Shown: positions 16,077 through 28,145, numbered from the stretch's first letter. The stretch: DNA of 64,000 nucleotides from Granulicella sp. L46 (GCF_009765785.1 NZ_LMUT01000007.1:225689-289688); one strand, 5' to 3'. The notes: generated from the letters alone by a model not told the origin. A program made the numbers and translations.

Positions 16077-16697
16077 CTAAATCGGCAAACGATTAAGGCC
16101 AAGTACGAGAAGGATCGCCTCAGTAACGAATCCTTTTTGTAGAGACCCTTGCATGCTTGTTCTTTGTAAAGATAGGCCGGTGGTCAAGGCCATAATGATG
16201 TCGGCAAGATGTTTCGGATCAGACGGCGGAATTCGATTAAGTTTGGCAAAGAGTTTGGTGACGAGTCCTGCCATGGTGTCCCGGTGAGTGCGGTGCAGCT
16301 TGGCATAGGTTCTGGCAAACGTCTTGTCGCGGCAGGCTTGCAGTTGGAACTCCGCAGAAAGTAAACCGAAGTCGAAATCGGAGCCGCGTACGGTTTCAGA
16401 GTTGCGGATGAGCGACAGAAGTTCCGGCGCAGGAATGTCCTGGGCAAGAAGCTGCGCCAAGGCGTCAATCTCGCGCCGCTTATGGGCGTCGAGAAGTTCC
16501 AGGAAGATAGCTTCCTTGCTCTCAAAATTGGAGTAGAACGCTCCTTTGGAATAGCCTGCGCTCTCCGCAATCAGGTCGACGGACGCGCCCTCATAGCCGC
16601 CCCTGGCAAACAACTGAGCTGCTGACTCCAGAAGCCTTGCCCTGGTTTCGAGCCGGCTCTCCTGCCGGGTTAACCTCTGCTTGATCGCTTTTGGCAC
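16077..16697 (-). CDS. TetR/AcrR family transcriptional regulator
   Basis: 206 residues from a GTG at 16695-16697 (PKAIKQRLTRQESR); a longer frame to 16742 would run through the operator. The helix-turn-helix is ARLLESAAQLFARGGYEGASVDLIAESAGYSKGAFYSNFESKEAI. The C-terminal ligand domain follows and is unassigned. It is divergent from an SDR gene, and the spacer contains a three-part inverted motif, so it is very likely the repressor of both genes. Confidence 0.92.
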   Translation of the reverse strand: MPKAIKQRLTRQESRLETRARLLESAAQLFARGGYEGASVDLIAESAGYSKGAFYSNFESKEAIFLELLDAHKRREIDALAQLLAQDIPAPELLSLIRNSETVRGSDFDFGLLSAEFQLQACRDKTFARTYAKLHRTHRDTMAGLVTKLFAKLNRIPPSDPKHLADIIMALTTGLSLQRTSMQGSLQKGFVTEAILLVLGLNRLPI

Positions 16698-16735
16698 GTT
16701 TCCAGCATAACGCACGAAAACTATTTGCAACCGAA

Positions 16736-16759
16736 ATACCATTTGGTATGTCTATACCA
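16736..16759. promoter_or_regulatory. Candidate TetR operator
   Basis: Three half-sites: ATACCA (16736-16741), two-base spacer, TGGTAT (16744-16749), four-base spacer, ATACCA (16754-16759). TTGCAA at 16725-16730 could be a -35 element for the SDR gene, which would put the operator over the promoter. It sits in the 123-base divergent spacer. Confidence 0.65.
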
Positions 16760-16820
16760 TGTAGTCTTTTCACGACACACAGTCAAGACGCATTTTCGCA
16801 TCTTTGGAGGAACAATAAAA

Positions 16821-17621
16821 ATGGCTAAAACAATTTTGATAACGGGCGCCTCTAGCGGTATCGGACGGGCTACTGCGGTTTACTTCGCCGAACGAGGCTG
16901 GAATGTTGCCGCAACGATGCGCGAGCCGGTCAAGGCCGATTCGGTGCTTCAACATCCGCAAATTAGCATATTGGCGTTGGATGTAACGAATGCGGATTCC
17001 ATTGCACAAGCGATAGCCGCAACGTTGACTCGTTATAAGAAGATTGACGTGCTGCTGAACAATGCAGGGTATGGCTTGTTCGGTCCCATTGAAGCCATCG
17101 ACGGTCAGCAGATTCAACAGCAATTTGCGACGAATCTGTTCGGCCTGATTGGGGTGACGCAGCAAATTCTTCCGGTCATGCGCGGCTCGGGCGAAGGATT
17201 GATACTGAATGTCTCTTCCATTATTGGCCGCATGGCACTTCCGTATGCCTCGTCTTACATCGCGACGAAATTCGCAGTGGAAGGGTTGAGCGAATCCATG
17301 CGCTACGAGTTGGAGCCGTTTAATATTCGCGTAAAAATGATCGAGCCGGGCAGCATCAATACCGAATTCGGTAAGGGCAGCAAGCAAATGGCGGTGAGTG
17401 ACCCGTATCGAGCAAGCATGGCCAAATTTCTGGCTGTATTTACGAAGAGCAACGCTGCAGGGGCCAAGCCCGAGGAGGTTGCGAAAGTGATTTACCGCGC
17501 TGCGAATGATTCCAGCAATCGATTACGTTACCTCGCTAAACCCGGCCCATTTTTTTGGATGAACCGATTTTTGCCGGATGCGGTATGGCGGCAATTGCTG
17601 GTGAAAGCAATGGTGAAGTAG
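16821..17621 (+). CDS. Classical short-chain dehydrogenase/reductase
   Basis: 266 residues from the ATG at 16821, with GGAGGAACAATAAAA just upstream. Cofactor loop ITGASSGIGRA, NNAG motif (LLNNAGYGLFG), catalytic Ser in NVSSIIGRM and Tyr-x-x-x-Lys in SSYIATKFAVEG. It reduces or oxidises a carbonyl/alcohol with NAD(P)(H); the substrate is unknown. Lower G+C than the surroundings, as in the paired TetR gene, suggests the two moved together. Confidence 0.93.
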   Translation: MAKTILITGASSGIGRATAVYFAERGWNVAATMREPVKADSVLQHPQISILALDVTNADSIAQAIAATLTRYKKIDVLLNNAGYGLFGPIEAIDGQQIQQQFATNLFGLIGVTQQILPVMRGSGEGLILNVSSIIGRMALPYASSYIATKFAVEGLSESMRYELEPFNIRVKMIEPGSINTEFGKGSKQMAVSDPYRASMAKFLAVFTKSNAAGAKPEEVAKVIYRAANDSSNRLRYLAKPGPFFWMNRFLPDAVWRQLLVKAMVK

Positions 17622-17641
17622 AAAGAAGTTCGTTTCGTTTG

Positions 17642-19132
17642 CTAGCGAATGACGGCGTCGAAGGGGAGGAAGAGGGTGAAGACGGTGCCGTGGTGGGCGG
17701 GGGATTGGCTGCTGCGGACGTCTAGTTCGCCGCGATGGCGCTGCACGATTTCTTTGCTGACCCAGAGGCCGAGACCGGTGCCGGTGACGCCCTTGGTGGT
17801 GAAGAAGGGGTTGAAGATGCGGGACTGGACTTCGGGGCTCATGCCGCTGGCGTTGTCGGCGATGGTGATGGAGACGCCGGGCTCGCCGGTGCGCCAGTTG
17901 GTGGCCTCGCGTTCGCGCACGAGGAGGCGGCCTCCGCTGGGCATGACGTCGAGCGCGTTGCCGATGAGGTTGGAGATGACCTGGCGGATTTCTCCGTCGA
18001 AGCAGTGAACTTTGCGGCGGGCTCGGCTGCGGTGCTCGATGCGGACGCGGGTGTTGTTGATGCGGCCCTGATAGATGGAGAGCACCGTGTCGTTGAGGTC
18101 GCGAACGTTCATGAGCTGCGGGTTGGTGGCCTGGCGGTGGAAGCGGAGGGTTTGGCTGGTGATGGCGGCAGCGCGACGAAGTTCGATCTCGGCGGTGGTG
18201 AGGTAGCCGCGGGATTCCTCGAGAGACTCGGCGACCTGGGCGAGGTAGATGAGGTTGGTGACGGACTCGAGGGGGTTGTTGATCTCGTGGGCGATGGAGC
18301 TGGCGAGGCGGCCGACGACGGCGAGTTTTTCGCTCTCGATAAGGGCTCGTTCGGCCTTTTTCTGCTGGGTAATTTCGAGACTGGCGGCGCTGATGGCCTG
18401 AACCTTGCCGTCGGGGCCGTAAACGGGAAGATAGTTTACTGTCCAGAAGCGATGCTCGCCGGGGTCGGTGATGAGTTCGCCTTCGAGTGGGTAATTGATG
18501 ACTGACTTGCCAGCGCGGACACCATCGAAGAGTTCCTTGAGGCCGGGGATGGGGGCCATCTCGGTGACGGTGCGGCCGACGATCTGTTCGGGCTTGAGGC
18601 CGAAGAAGGCGGCCTGGCGATCGTTTAGGCGGAGGTAGCGATAGTCGTCTACGTCGAAGAGGGCGAGGCCGATGGGCGCGGTGCGATAGATGGCCTCGAT
18701 TTCAGAGTGCTGGCGCTCTGCTTCGAGGGTCTTCGTCCGGAGGGCTTCGCGATCGATCCTCTCGGAGGTGAAGTCGCGGAAGAAGATGATGATGCCGTCG
18801 TCGGTGGGATAGCTTTGGACGCGGAGCCAGACGTTGAGGGGCTCGGGGTAGAAGGCTTCGAACTCGGCGGGAAGGCCTTCGTCCATGCTTCGGTGGTAGG
18901 ACGCCACGTAGGGAGAGCCTTCGTATACGGTGGCGGGGAAGACTTCGAAGAGGTTTCTGCCGGTGAGGTCGAGGCCCATGGAGACGATCTCCTGTGCACG
19001 GCGATTAAGGAAAGTGAAGCAATAGTCGCGATCGAGGAAGCAGACCGCATCGGTGGTGGCCTCGAAGAACTGCTGCATTTGCCGTAGCAGTGTAGCGGCT
19101 TCACCGTCGGTGCGGGTTGGAAACGTCGGCAA
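17642..19132 (-). CDS. PAS-PAS sensor histidine kinase
   Basis: 496 residues, no transmembrane segment, so cytoplasmic. PAS 1 (about residues 18-125, TTDAVCFLDRDYCFTFLNRRAQEI), PAS 2 (about 145-260), HisKA with the phospho-acceptor His in AHEINNPLES (about residue 282), then HATPase with NLIGNALDVMPSGG, ADNASGMSPE and GTGLGLWVS. No response regulator is adjacent, so it is an orphan kinase. Soluble PAS kinases sense ligands, redox state or light; no conserved heme or Cys-type site was spotted. Confidence 0.93.
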   Translation of the reverse strand: MPTFPTRTDGEAATLLRQMQQFFEATTDAVCFLDRDYCFTFLNRRAQEIVSMGLDLTGRNLFEVFPATVYEGSPYVASYHRSMDEGLPAEFEAFYPEPLNVWLRVQSYPTDDGIIIFFRDFTSERIDREALRTKTLEAERQHSEIEAIYRTAPIGLALFDVDDYRYLRLNDRQAAFFGLKPEQIVGRTVTEMAPIPGLKELFDGVRAGKSVINYPLEGELITDPGEHRFWTVNYLPVYGPDGKVQAISAASLEITQQKKAERALIESEKLAVVGRLASSIAHEINNPLESVTNLIYLAQVAESLEESRGYLTTAEIELRRAAAITSQTLRFHRQATNPQLMNVRDLNDTVLSIYQGRINNTRVRIEHRSRARRKVHCFDGEIRQVISNLIGNALDVMPSGGRLLVREREATNWRTGEPGVSITIADNASGMSPEVQSRIFNPFFTTKGVTGTGLGLWVSKEIVQRHRGELDVRSSQSPAHHGTVFTLFLPFDAVIR

Positions 19133-19246
19133 GTAGGGCCCTCGAAAGTCGGAACTGCCCCGTACCTCCGGGGGACTCGAGGTATGATGCGCTGTCAGGT
19201 CTAGAAGATAGCCGGGAGGTGCCGACTTGTTCAGATGGAGAAGGGG

Positions 19247-22264
<3,018 letters not shown>

Positions 22265-22327
22265 GGTGGGTTCCTTTGGGGGGTGGCGCGTAGGCGCGGA
22301 TACTGATGTGCGGAGGTGGGTCCGCAG

Positions 22328-22343
22328 GACGCTGATGAGCGTC
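22328..22343. promoter_or_regulatory. Hairpin between the small secreted ORF and secA
   Basis: GACGCT (22328-22333), loop GATG, AGCGTC (22338-22343). It lies two bases after the stop of the small ORF (22346) and 63 bases before the secA start. There is no T-run, so it is not an obvious terminator. Confidence 0.5.
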
Positions 22344-22345
22344 GT

Positions 22346-22648
22346 TTAGCTGAGGCTGGAGGTTGCGGCGTGGAGTGCGGCAGTGTGCTCAGCGGGTGGA
22401 CGCATGGTCCATGCAGCGGCGTGGAGCGCACGGGAGGCAGGCGGGAGCACGAAGGCTTCGGTGCGAGCGGGTGCGGTGTGCTCGGCTAGAGGCTTTGCGA
22501 TGACCGCAACCGCACTTTGGCAGAGCAGGGTGCTGATGTAGCGGCCGCCGAGGGTAAGTTCTCCGGAGCGCAGGCTGCGAGCATCCGCTGCGCTCAGGGA
22601 CGAGAGCAGGAGGAGGAGGCAGGCGAGATGGCGATTCCGCAGACGCAT
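22346..22648 (-). CDS. Small secreted protein of unknown function upstream of secA
   Basis: 100 residues. A signal peptide is clear: basic MRLRNRHL followed by ACLLLLLSSLS and an Ala-rich cleavage region. The mature part is Ala/His/Pro-rich with an internal near-repeat (PPAEHTA and LHAAAW/LHAATS). It lies directly upstream of secA on the same strand, 81 bases from its start. The arrangement recalls E. coli secM-secA, where an exported peptide stalls the ribosome and controls secA. No SecM arrest sequence is present, so only position and export support the analogy. It could also be a non-coding leader. Confidence 0.45.
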   Translation of the reverse strand: MRLRNRHLACLLLLLSSLSAADARSLRSGELTLGGRYISTLLCQSAVAVIAKPLAEHTAPARTEAFVLPPASRALHAAAWTMRPPAEHTAALHAATSSLS

Positions 22649-22703
22649 ACGCTCTCTATGTTAAACGAAATGCGCGTGAAAGTGGACGGTAGATTGTAAA
22701 TCG

Positions 22704-23144
22704 TTAGAAGGGCAGGTTCTGGAGGTCGGGGTCGAGCCATGCGCGCCTTGCTTCCGGGGAGAAGAGCCGTTCGCGTGACCAATAGGAGAGGAGCCAACGG
22801 GATGCGCCGAGAGAAGACGCGAGGAGCGCATTGCAGGTGAGGAACAGGGGCGGGTGGAGGCTGGCGGCGAGGAAGGATCGGGCAGCGCGGATGGAGGCGA
22901 GCGTGATGGTGTGGTGATAGCCGCTGTGGTCGGTATTGGCTATGCCGGTCGCTTCGTTGTAGGCGCGAATGATGGTTGGGAGTTCGCGGGGCAGGTCGAG
23001 CTCGGGGCGCTCGGAGAGCAACCATAGGGTTGAGGCGAAGTGAGCGGCGTGGGTCCAGTGGGGCTTGGGCAGGGTTCGATCGAGGAGGCCGCTTGCGATC
23101 GCTGCGATTTCGTGGTCTGAGGTGAAGGGGGTAAAGGGATTCAT
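22704..23144 (-). CDS. Conserved hypothetical protein with His-rich motifs
   Basis: 146 residues from the ATG at 23142-23144, which has GGAG six bases upstream. Conserved-looking motifs are PHWTHAAHFASTLWLL and, after RAYNEATGIANTD, GYHHTIT. I recall related uncharacterised proteins with the same HxxHxxH...GYHxT order in several phyla, and the spacing would suit a metal-bound helical fold. No function is assigned. It is not exported. Confidence 0.8.
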   Translation of the reverse strand: MNPFTPFTSDHEIAAIASGLLDRTLPKPHWTHAAHFASTLWLLSERPELDLPRELPTIIRAYNEATGIANTDHSGYHHTITLASIRAARSFLAASLHPPLFLTCNALLASSLGASRWLLSYWSRERLFSPEARRAWLDPDLQNLPF

Positions 23145-23424
23145 CTTGGGCTCCAGGTGTGGTGAACCGGTGGGCCGCAAAGAAAAAGCCCGCCGGAAGG
23201 TTGGGGGCTTTGGGTTGGTGGTCAGGTTCGAGAGCTAGGATGCTTTCGATGTCCGAGGACTCACACGCGTCAAGGCCGCCCGGGAGAGCTGCCGTTGCTG
23301 CTGGACGAGGTGTGAGGTGAGGGGACGCATGGTGTTTGGATTTTATCGCAGGGCTCGACGCTTCAAAGGAAGAATGCATCGAGCGTGGGGTTGGAACTGG
23401 TAATGGACCCTGCGGATTAGACGA

Positions 23425-23982
23425 TCAGGAGCCGTGGGCGGTTAGCCAGGCGTGGATCGTGGCGGTGTCTTGTGGGGTGAGGGTGGGCGCGGATTTCTGG
23501 AGCATCTGCATGAACCAGTCGACCTCGGCGGGGACGGCGGGATAGCCGATGTTGCCACCGGCGGGAGCCTTGGGGTCGGGGCGGAGGGAGTTGATGATCG
23601 GATGGCAGGCCGGCGTGAGCATGACGAGGTATGGGATGCCGACGGCGCCGCCGCCGAGCTTGGCGCGGAGGTCTACGGCGCCCGGGGTGTCGTGGTGCTT
23701 GGTGTCGGTGGTGAGTTCGTCGGCGTCGAGCGTGGTGATGACGAAGGCCTTGTTCATGATGGGGGCGATGGTGGGGTCGTCGAGGAAGTGCTGGAACATG
23801 TGGCAGGGGCCGCACCAGGAGGCGCCGAAGATGAGCAGGATGTTTTTGTGTTGGGCGGCGGCGGTGGCGCGGGACTGCGAGAGGATCTGGTCGGCGGTGG
23901 GCTCGGCGAGGGCGGAGGTGGGAAGGAGGAGCGTGGCGGCGGCGAGGGCGATAGGGAAAAACTTGCGAGGGACGAGGCGCAT
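23425..23982 (-). CDS. Periplasmic thioredoxin-family protein
   Basis: 185 residues with a signal peptide (about 1-26, PIALAAATLLLPTSALA). The thioredoxin active site is FGASWCGPCHMFQHFL, and GIPYLVMLTP carries the cis-Pro. This is the DUF255/YyaL-like or thioredoxin_7 style of fold with an inserted loop around residues 95-115. It probably handles thiol/disulfide exchange in the periplasm. The catalytic CGPC pair is intact, in contrast to the DsbA-like protein at 35297-36319. Confidence 0.9.
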   Translation of the reverse strand: MRLVPRKFFPIALAAATLLLPTSALAEPTADQILSQSRATAAAQHKNILLIFGASWCGPCHMFQHFLDDPTIAPIMNKAFVITTLDADELTTDTKHHDTPGAVDLRAKLGGGAVGIPYLVMLTPACHPIINSLRPDPKAPAGGNIGYPAVPAEVDWFMQMLQKSAPTLTPQDTATIHAWLTAHGS

Positions 23983-24076
23983 GGCGGTCTCCGAGTTTTG
24001 GTGAGGACTACTTGATTATGCGTTGGACTGTCGAATTATGGATTAGACGACCGAAGTTTTGAGTTAGGCTATCGCC

Positions 24077-26209
24077 ATGTTGACATTTGGTTGCCGGACC
24101 TGCGCCCTGGTGGTGCTTGCCCTTTCGTTTGCTTCGACTGGTTATGGCCAGGCGAACGCGCCTTCGCCTGCCACTAACGACAAGGCGCCTGCGTTTCCTA
24201 CTAACGAGCAGCTGCGTCACTACAAAGGGATGAGCGATCCGCAGCTTTCTCCGGATGGGAAGCAGGTGCTGGTGCGGATTGCGGATGCTACTGCCGATGG
24301 CGCGAAGGGGCATATCTGGCTGGTGGAGGTGGGTGGTGGTGCGGCGCGGCAGTTGACGTATTCTCCGGCGGGCGACAAGCGCGGGGAGCAGCGGGCACAG
24401 TGGATGCCGGATGGTTTGTCGGTGCTATTTCTGGCTCATCGGGGAGAGCATACGCAGCTTTATCGGCTGCCGATGGGTGGTGGCGAGGCGAAGGTTTTTG
24501 ATCTGAAGGTGACGCCGCAGGTGGATGAATCGAAGCGCGAGGGGGCGCTGCCTCCGGTGACTGCGCCGGCGAAGAAGGATGACGCGAAGAAGGACGACGA
24601 AAAGGTTGAGCCGGTGGCGATTGATGTCGCTAGTTATCGCGTGTCGCCTGATGGGAAGACGATTGCGATCTTTGCGGCGGACCCGGAGACTCCGGGAGAG
24701 AAGAAGGCGAAGGACGCTAAGGCCGATGCGGAGTGGGTCGACCACGGGCTGCATGGGTCGCGGATGTATCTGCTGGATGTGGCGACGGAGAAGCTGACGG
24801 TGACGGGCGCGCCGATGGATGTGCGGGGGGCGTCGTGGAGTGCGGATTCTAGTAAATTGGTGGCGATTGCCGAGGGCCCGAACGGCGTCGGGGAGCTGGG
24901 GCCGGCGGGTAGCGCGTGGATTGTTAAGGCTAGTGATCCATCGCATGCGGAGAAGGTGGAGGGGATTCCGGCTACCGTGGGGCCGGCTGTTTGGTCGCAT
25001 GATGGCGGGAAGATTGTCTATCTTGCGCAGGCGAAGAAGGATGCGCCTCCGGGATATGAGGATATGTACACGTACGATTTGGCGAGCAAGACGACGGTGA
25101 ATCTTACGGATGGATTTATGGGGACGGTCGGGCACCAAGAACCGATTGCATTGTTGGACGGTGGGGTGTTGCAGGATACCGAGGAGGGTGTTGAAGCGAG
25201 GTTGATGCGGTATGCGGCGGATGGGAAGAGCTCGGCGGTTGCGCTGCCTGTGGCTGCGGTATCGTCCGCGGTGACTAATGAGGCGCAGAGTGGGTGGGTG
25301 TTTCTTGGGAGCAGTGGAGGCAAGGCGCCGGTGCTGTTGTATAGCGCGGCGTTGGGAGAGACGCCGAAGGTGTTGGCTACTCCTGAGCTTGCGCCGAAGG
25401 ATGTGAAGAGTGCGGCGCCGAAGCGCGTGGAGTGGAAGAACGAGAAGCTGACCATTGAGGGGCTGCTGTATCTGCCGCCTGAGGCTGCGACGAAGAAAGT
25501 GCCGCTGATCGTGGAGGTGCATGGCGGGCCGCTGGGCGCGTATGTCGACAGCTATTCGATTTTCACGGATTACTTGTTGGCGCAGGGGTGGGCGGTGCTG
25601 CGAACGAATCCTCGGGGAAGCACTGGGCGGGGCGCAGAGTTTGCGGCGGCGAACAAGAATGATCTGGGTGGTGCGGACTATCGCGACATTATGGCGGGCG
25701 TGGATTATGTGCTGAAGACTGAGCCGGTGGATGCGGACAAGATGGCGCTGATCGGATACAGCTATGGTGGCGAGATGGCTGCGTTTGTCGAGACGAAGAC
25801 TACGCGGTTCAAGGCGATTGTGAGTGCGGCTCCGGTGATTGATCAGAACAGCGAGTATGGGACGGAGAAGGGAAGCTTGTATGACCAGTGGTACTTCGGG
25901 AAGCCGTGGATGCATCAGGCAGATGCGTGGCGGCAGAGTCCGGTGAGTGGGGTGGCGCAGGCGAAGACGCCGTTCATGCTGCTGCAGGGGCAGGATGACA
26001 CGACGGATCCGCTGGGGCAGTCGCTGGAGATGTATCACGCGCTGCGGCAGATGGGCGTGCCGGTCGAGTTGATTACGTATCCGCGGGTGGATCATGGGCC
26101 GCTGGGCGGAGCGATCTATGGGTCGCCTAGCAATGAGCCTTGGCATGGGTTCGATGCACGGCAGCGGGTGGTGGCGTTCTTCAATAAGTCGTTTGCGGGG
26201 GCGAAGTAG
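24077..26209 (+). CDS. S9-family prolyl oligopeptidase-like peptidase
   Basis: 710 residues with a signal peptide (about 1-26). An N-terminal beta-propeller (about residues 40-440) has repeated DGKQVLVR/DGKTIAIF blades and a Lys/Asp-rich insert around residues 165-180. The C-terminal alpha/beta hydrolase has the oxyanion segment VHGGPLGAY, nucleophile GYSYGGEMA, Asp in QGQDDTTDP and His in RVDHGPLGG. It cleaves small peptides in the periplasm. No operon partner is clear; the next gene starts 64 bases downstream. Confidence 0.94.
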   Translation: MLTFGCRTCALVVLALSFASTGYGQANAPSPATNDKAPAFPTNEQLRHYKGMSDPQLSPDGKQVLVRIADATADGAKGHIWLVEVGGGAARQLTYSPAGDKRGEQRAQWMPDGLSVLFLAHRGEHTQLYRLPMGGGEAKVFDLKVTPQVDESKREGALPPVTAPAKKDDAKKDDEKVEPVAIDVASYRVSPDGKTIAIFAADPETPGEKKAKDAKADAEWVDHGLHGSRMYLLDVATEKLTVTGAPMDVRGASWSADSSKLVAIAEGPNGVGELGPAGSAWIVKASDPSHAEKVEGIPATVGPAVWSHDGGKIVYLAQAKKDAPPGYEDMYTYDLASKTTVNLTDGFMGTVGHQEPIALLDGGVLQDTEEGVEARLMRYAADGKSSAVALPVAAVSSAVTNEAQSGWVFLGSSGGKAPVLLYSAALGETPKVLATPELAPKDVKSAAPKRVEWKNEKLTIEGLLYLPPEAATKKVPLIVEVHGGPLGAYVDSYSIFTDYLLAQGWAVLRTNPRGSTGRGAEFAAANKNDLGGADYRDIMAGVDYVLKTEPVDADKMALIGYSYGGEMAAFVETKTTRFKAIVSAAPVIDQNSEYGTEKGSLYDQWYFGKPWMHQADAWRQSPVSGVAQAKTPFMLLQGQDDTTDPLGQSLEMYHALRQMGVPVELITYPRVDHGPLGGAIYGSPSNEPWHGFDARQRVVAFFNKSFAGAK

Positions 26210-26273
26210 GGGCCGAAAAGATTGAGCCGAATGGATTGGGGCGCGTCTCAAACGAGGAGACGTTTCTCGAGGT

Positions 26274-27254
26274 GTGGCTTTGGCGAAGATCAAGAAGGTT
26301 GTTATTACGGCGTATGGGGACGAGAGCGTGCTGGCTGTCGTCGAAGCAGAGTTGCCGGCGCCGGCGGCTGGGGAGGTGCAGCTGGCGGTGGAGTACACGA
26401 TCGTGTCGGGCTCGGATGTTAACATGCGGCGAGGGACGTATCCGCTGCAGAAGAAGCCGCCGCTGACGCCGGGCTATAGCGTGGTGGGGACGGTGGTGGC
26501 GAACGGGCAGGGGTGCTCGAAGTTTGCGGTGGGCGATTGGGTGGCGTGCCTGTCGAAGTATGAGGGGCAGGCGGAGCGGATTAATCTGCCTGAGAAGTAT
26601 TTAGTGCGGGTTCCGGATGGTGTGGATGGGGGCGAGGCGGTGGTTTTTTTTTTTCGCTCGGCGAAGGTGAAGGCGGGGCAGAGGATTTTTGTGCACGGGT
26701 TGAGTGGCGGTGTGGGAGGCGCACTGCTGCGGCTGGGAAAGGTGATGGGGGCGGAGGTGTACGGAACCGCATCGGCAAAGAAGCATGAGGAGTTGAGGGC
26801 GCTGGGGGCGGTGCCGCTGGATTACTCGAATAAGAATTGGATTGGGGAGATGAAGCAGTTGGGTGGGGTTGATGCGGTGTTCGATGCGCTGGGATATGAG
26901 AGCTTCGACGAGTCGTACTCGATATTGAAGAAGGGTGGAGTGCTGGTGGGATACGGGCAGAATCTGCCGGCGTGGACTGGTGGGCCTGAGCGGAATCCGG
27001 TGCCGATGATCCTGAAATTGTTTGCGCGGAATTTGGCGGTTTGGACGGGGAAGCGGGCGACGTTCTTCGGTGTGATGCGTGGCTCGAAGTATTTCTCGGC
27101 GGACCTGGCGACGCTGTTTGACTGGCTGAAAGAAGGAAAGATTGCGGTGCCGGTGAAGGCGCGGTTCGGGCTGGACGAGATCAAGGAGGCGCACACGGCG
27201 TATGCCGCGAGCGCGGGGATGGGGTCGATTGTGATCGAGGTGGCGCGGCCGTAG
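26274..27254 (+). CDS. Zinc-independent MDR oxidoreductase (quinone reductase-like), with a shortened loop
   Basis: 326 residues from a GTG preceded by GAGG. The N-terminal GroES-like domain and the cofactor loop FVHGLSGGVGGALLRLGKV are present. Relatives have about a dozen residues (typically containing YLTAYQ) between GEAVV and AKVKAGQ. Here these are replaced by three Phe encoded by an 11-T run (26644-26654), in frame. The lost residues line the cofactor/substrate cleft, so activity is doubtful or altered. The rest of the protein is normal. It may reduce quinones with NADPH. Confidence 0.85.
   Translation: MALAKIKKVVITAYGDESVLAVVEAELPAPAAGEVQLAVEYTIVSGSDVNMRRGTYPLQKKPPLTPGYSVVGTVVANGQGCSKFAVGDWVACLSKYEGQAERINLPEKYLVRVPDGVDGGEAVVFFFRSAKVKAGQRIFVHGLSGGVGGALLRLGKVMGAEVYGTASAKKHEELRALGAVPLDYSNKNWIGEMKQLGGVDAVFDALGYESFDESYSILKKGGVLVGYGQNLPAWTGGPERNPVPMILKLFARNLAVWTGKRATFFGVMRGSKYFSADLATLFDWLKEGKIAVPVKARFGLDEIKEAHTAYAASAGMGSIVIEVARP
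26644..26654 (+). repeat. Homopolymer of eleven T inside the MDR gene
   Basis: Encodes part of VVFFFR. Slippage of one base would shift the frame. Confidence 0.9.
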
Positions 27255-27260
27255 CGAGAG

Positions 27261-28145
27261 TTACTGGGCTGTGGCGGTGTGCGAGGGCTTGGCGCCGTGA
27301 AAGAGGGCGTGATTGACGTCGGGCCAGAACTCCTTGACGACGAAGGAGGCGGCATCGATGCCGATGTCGAGAGCCCATTCGCTGCCGAAGTTGCCGACGG
27401 AGCGCTCGCGGGCGGGGTAATAGGTGGTGGAGATTCCGGCGGCGGCGCCGGAGCCGATCACTTCGCTGGTGTTGAAGGTTTCCTTGCCGGCGTCGTTACG
27501 GGTAATGACGGCACGGGTGAGAGCGTAGCCGGTACGCTTCCAGAAGCCGCCGTGGCCTAGGGTGTAGTAGCGGTTGTCCTGGTGGGTGATGGATGGAACG
27601 ATGGCTTCGACCATGAAGTTCTCGACGGTTTGATCCACGGCTGCGCGCCAGAGATATTGACCGAAGGCAGAGCCGCCGTGGCCGAGCTCGGGATACGGGT
27701 TCGTTGCTACGTCGTAACCGGCGATAGCGAGCGGGATGAAGATGGAGGAGTAGTCGAAGGAATCTTCGAAGGCTGTGGTGAACTTCTGCTTAACGGTCTG
27801 GGGTGGCAGCTTGACGTCGGCACTGACGGCACGGAAGTTGGGGAGGATACCGAGGATGCGGGAGGTCTGCTTGGGAGCGGGCTCGGTGGATTGAGACTGG
27901 GCTTGCGGCGCGTCGATGTCGGCTGGGGGCGCGGGTTGATCGGAGTCTGCGCTGCTGGAGATGTACTGAGGGATGCTCAGGTCCAGGGCAGGGGATAGGA
28001 AGGCCGTCTGGATGGGAGCGGGCGTCGCGGGAGTGGCTGCGATGGTGGTTTGCTGCGCGTGCAGTGTCGTGCCGAGGAAGAAAATGGCAAGCGAGAGCGA
28101 AGCGCTGTGCTTCGATGAAAGAGGCTTCGAAAAAAGCTGGTGCAT
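27261..28145 (-). CDS. Secreted or membrane-associated protein of unknown function
   Basis: 294 residues from the ATG at 28143-28145, with AGGGGAAGA directly upstream. A signal peptide is visible (about 1-30, SLAIFFLGTTLHAQQ). A Pro/Gln/Ser-rich low-complexity stretch (about residues 35-95) precedes a domain with RILGILPNFRAVSAD, FEDSFDYSSIFIPLAIAGYD, GFWKRTGYALTRAVI and YYPARERSVGNF. I recall such proteins from acidobacterial genomes, but none with a known function. It converges on the MDR gene. Confidence 0.75.
   Translation of the reverse strand: MHQLFSKPLSSKHSASLSLAIFFLGTTLHAQQTTIAATPATPAPIQTAFLSPALDLSIPQYISSSADSDQPAPPADIDAPQAQSQSTEPAPKQTSRILGILPNFRAVSADVKLPPQTVKQKFTTAFEDSFDYSSIFIPLAIAGYDVATNPYPELGHGGSAFGQYLWRAAVDQTVENFMVEAIVPSITHQDNRYYTLGHGGFWKRTGYALTRAVITRNDAGKETFNTSEVIGSGAAAGISTTYYPARERSVGNFGSEWALDIGIDAASFVVKEFWPDVNHALFHGAKPSHTATAQ

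Noticed and set aside
22594-23379. 261-codon minus-strand frame overlapping two better candidates
   Set aside because: Arg/Pro-rich shadow; the 146-codon frame at 22704-23144 has a proper ribosome-binding site and motifs.
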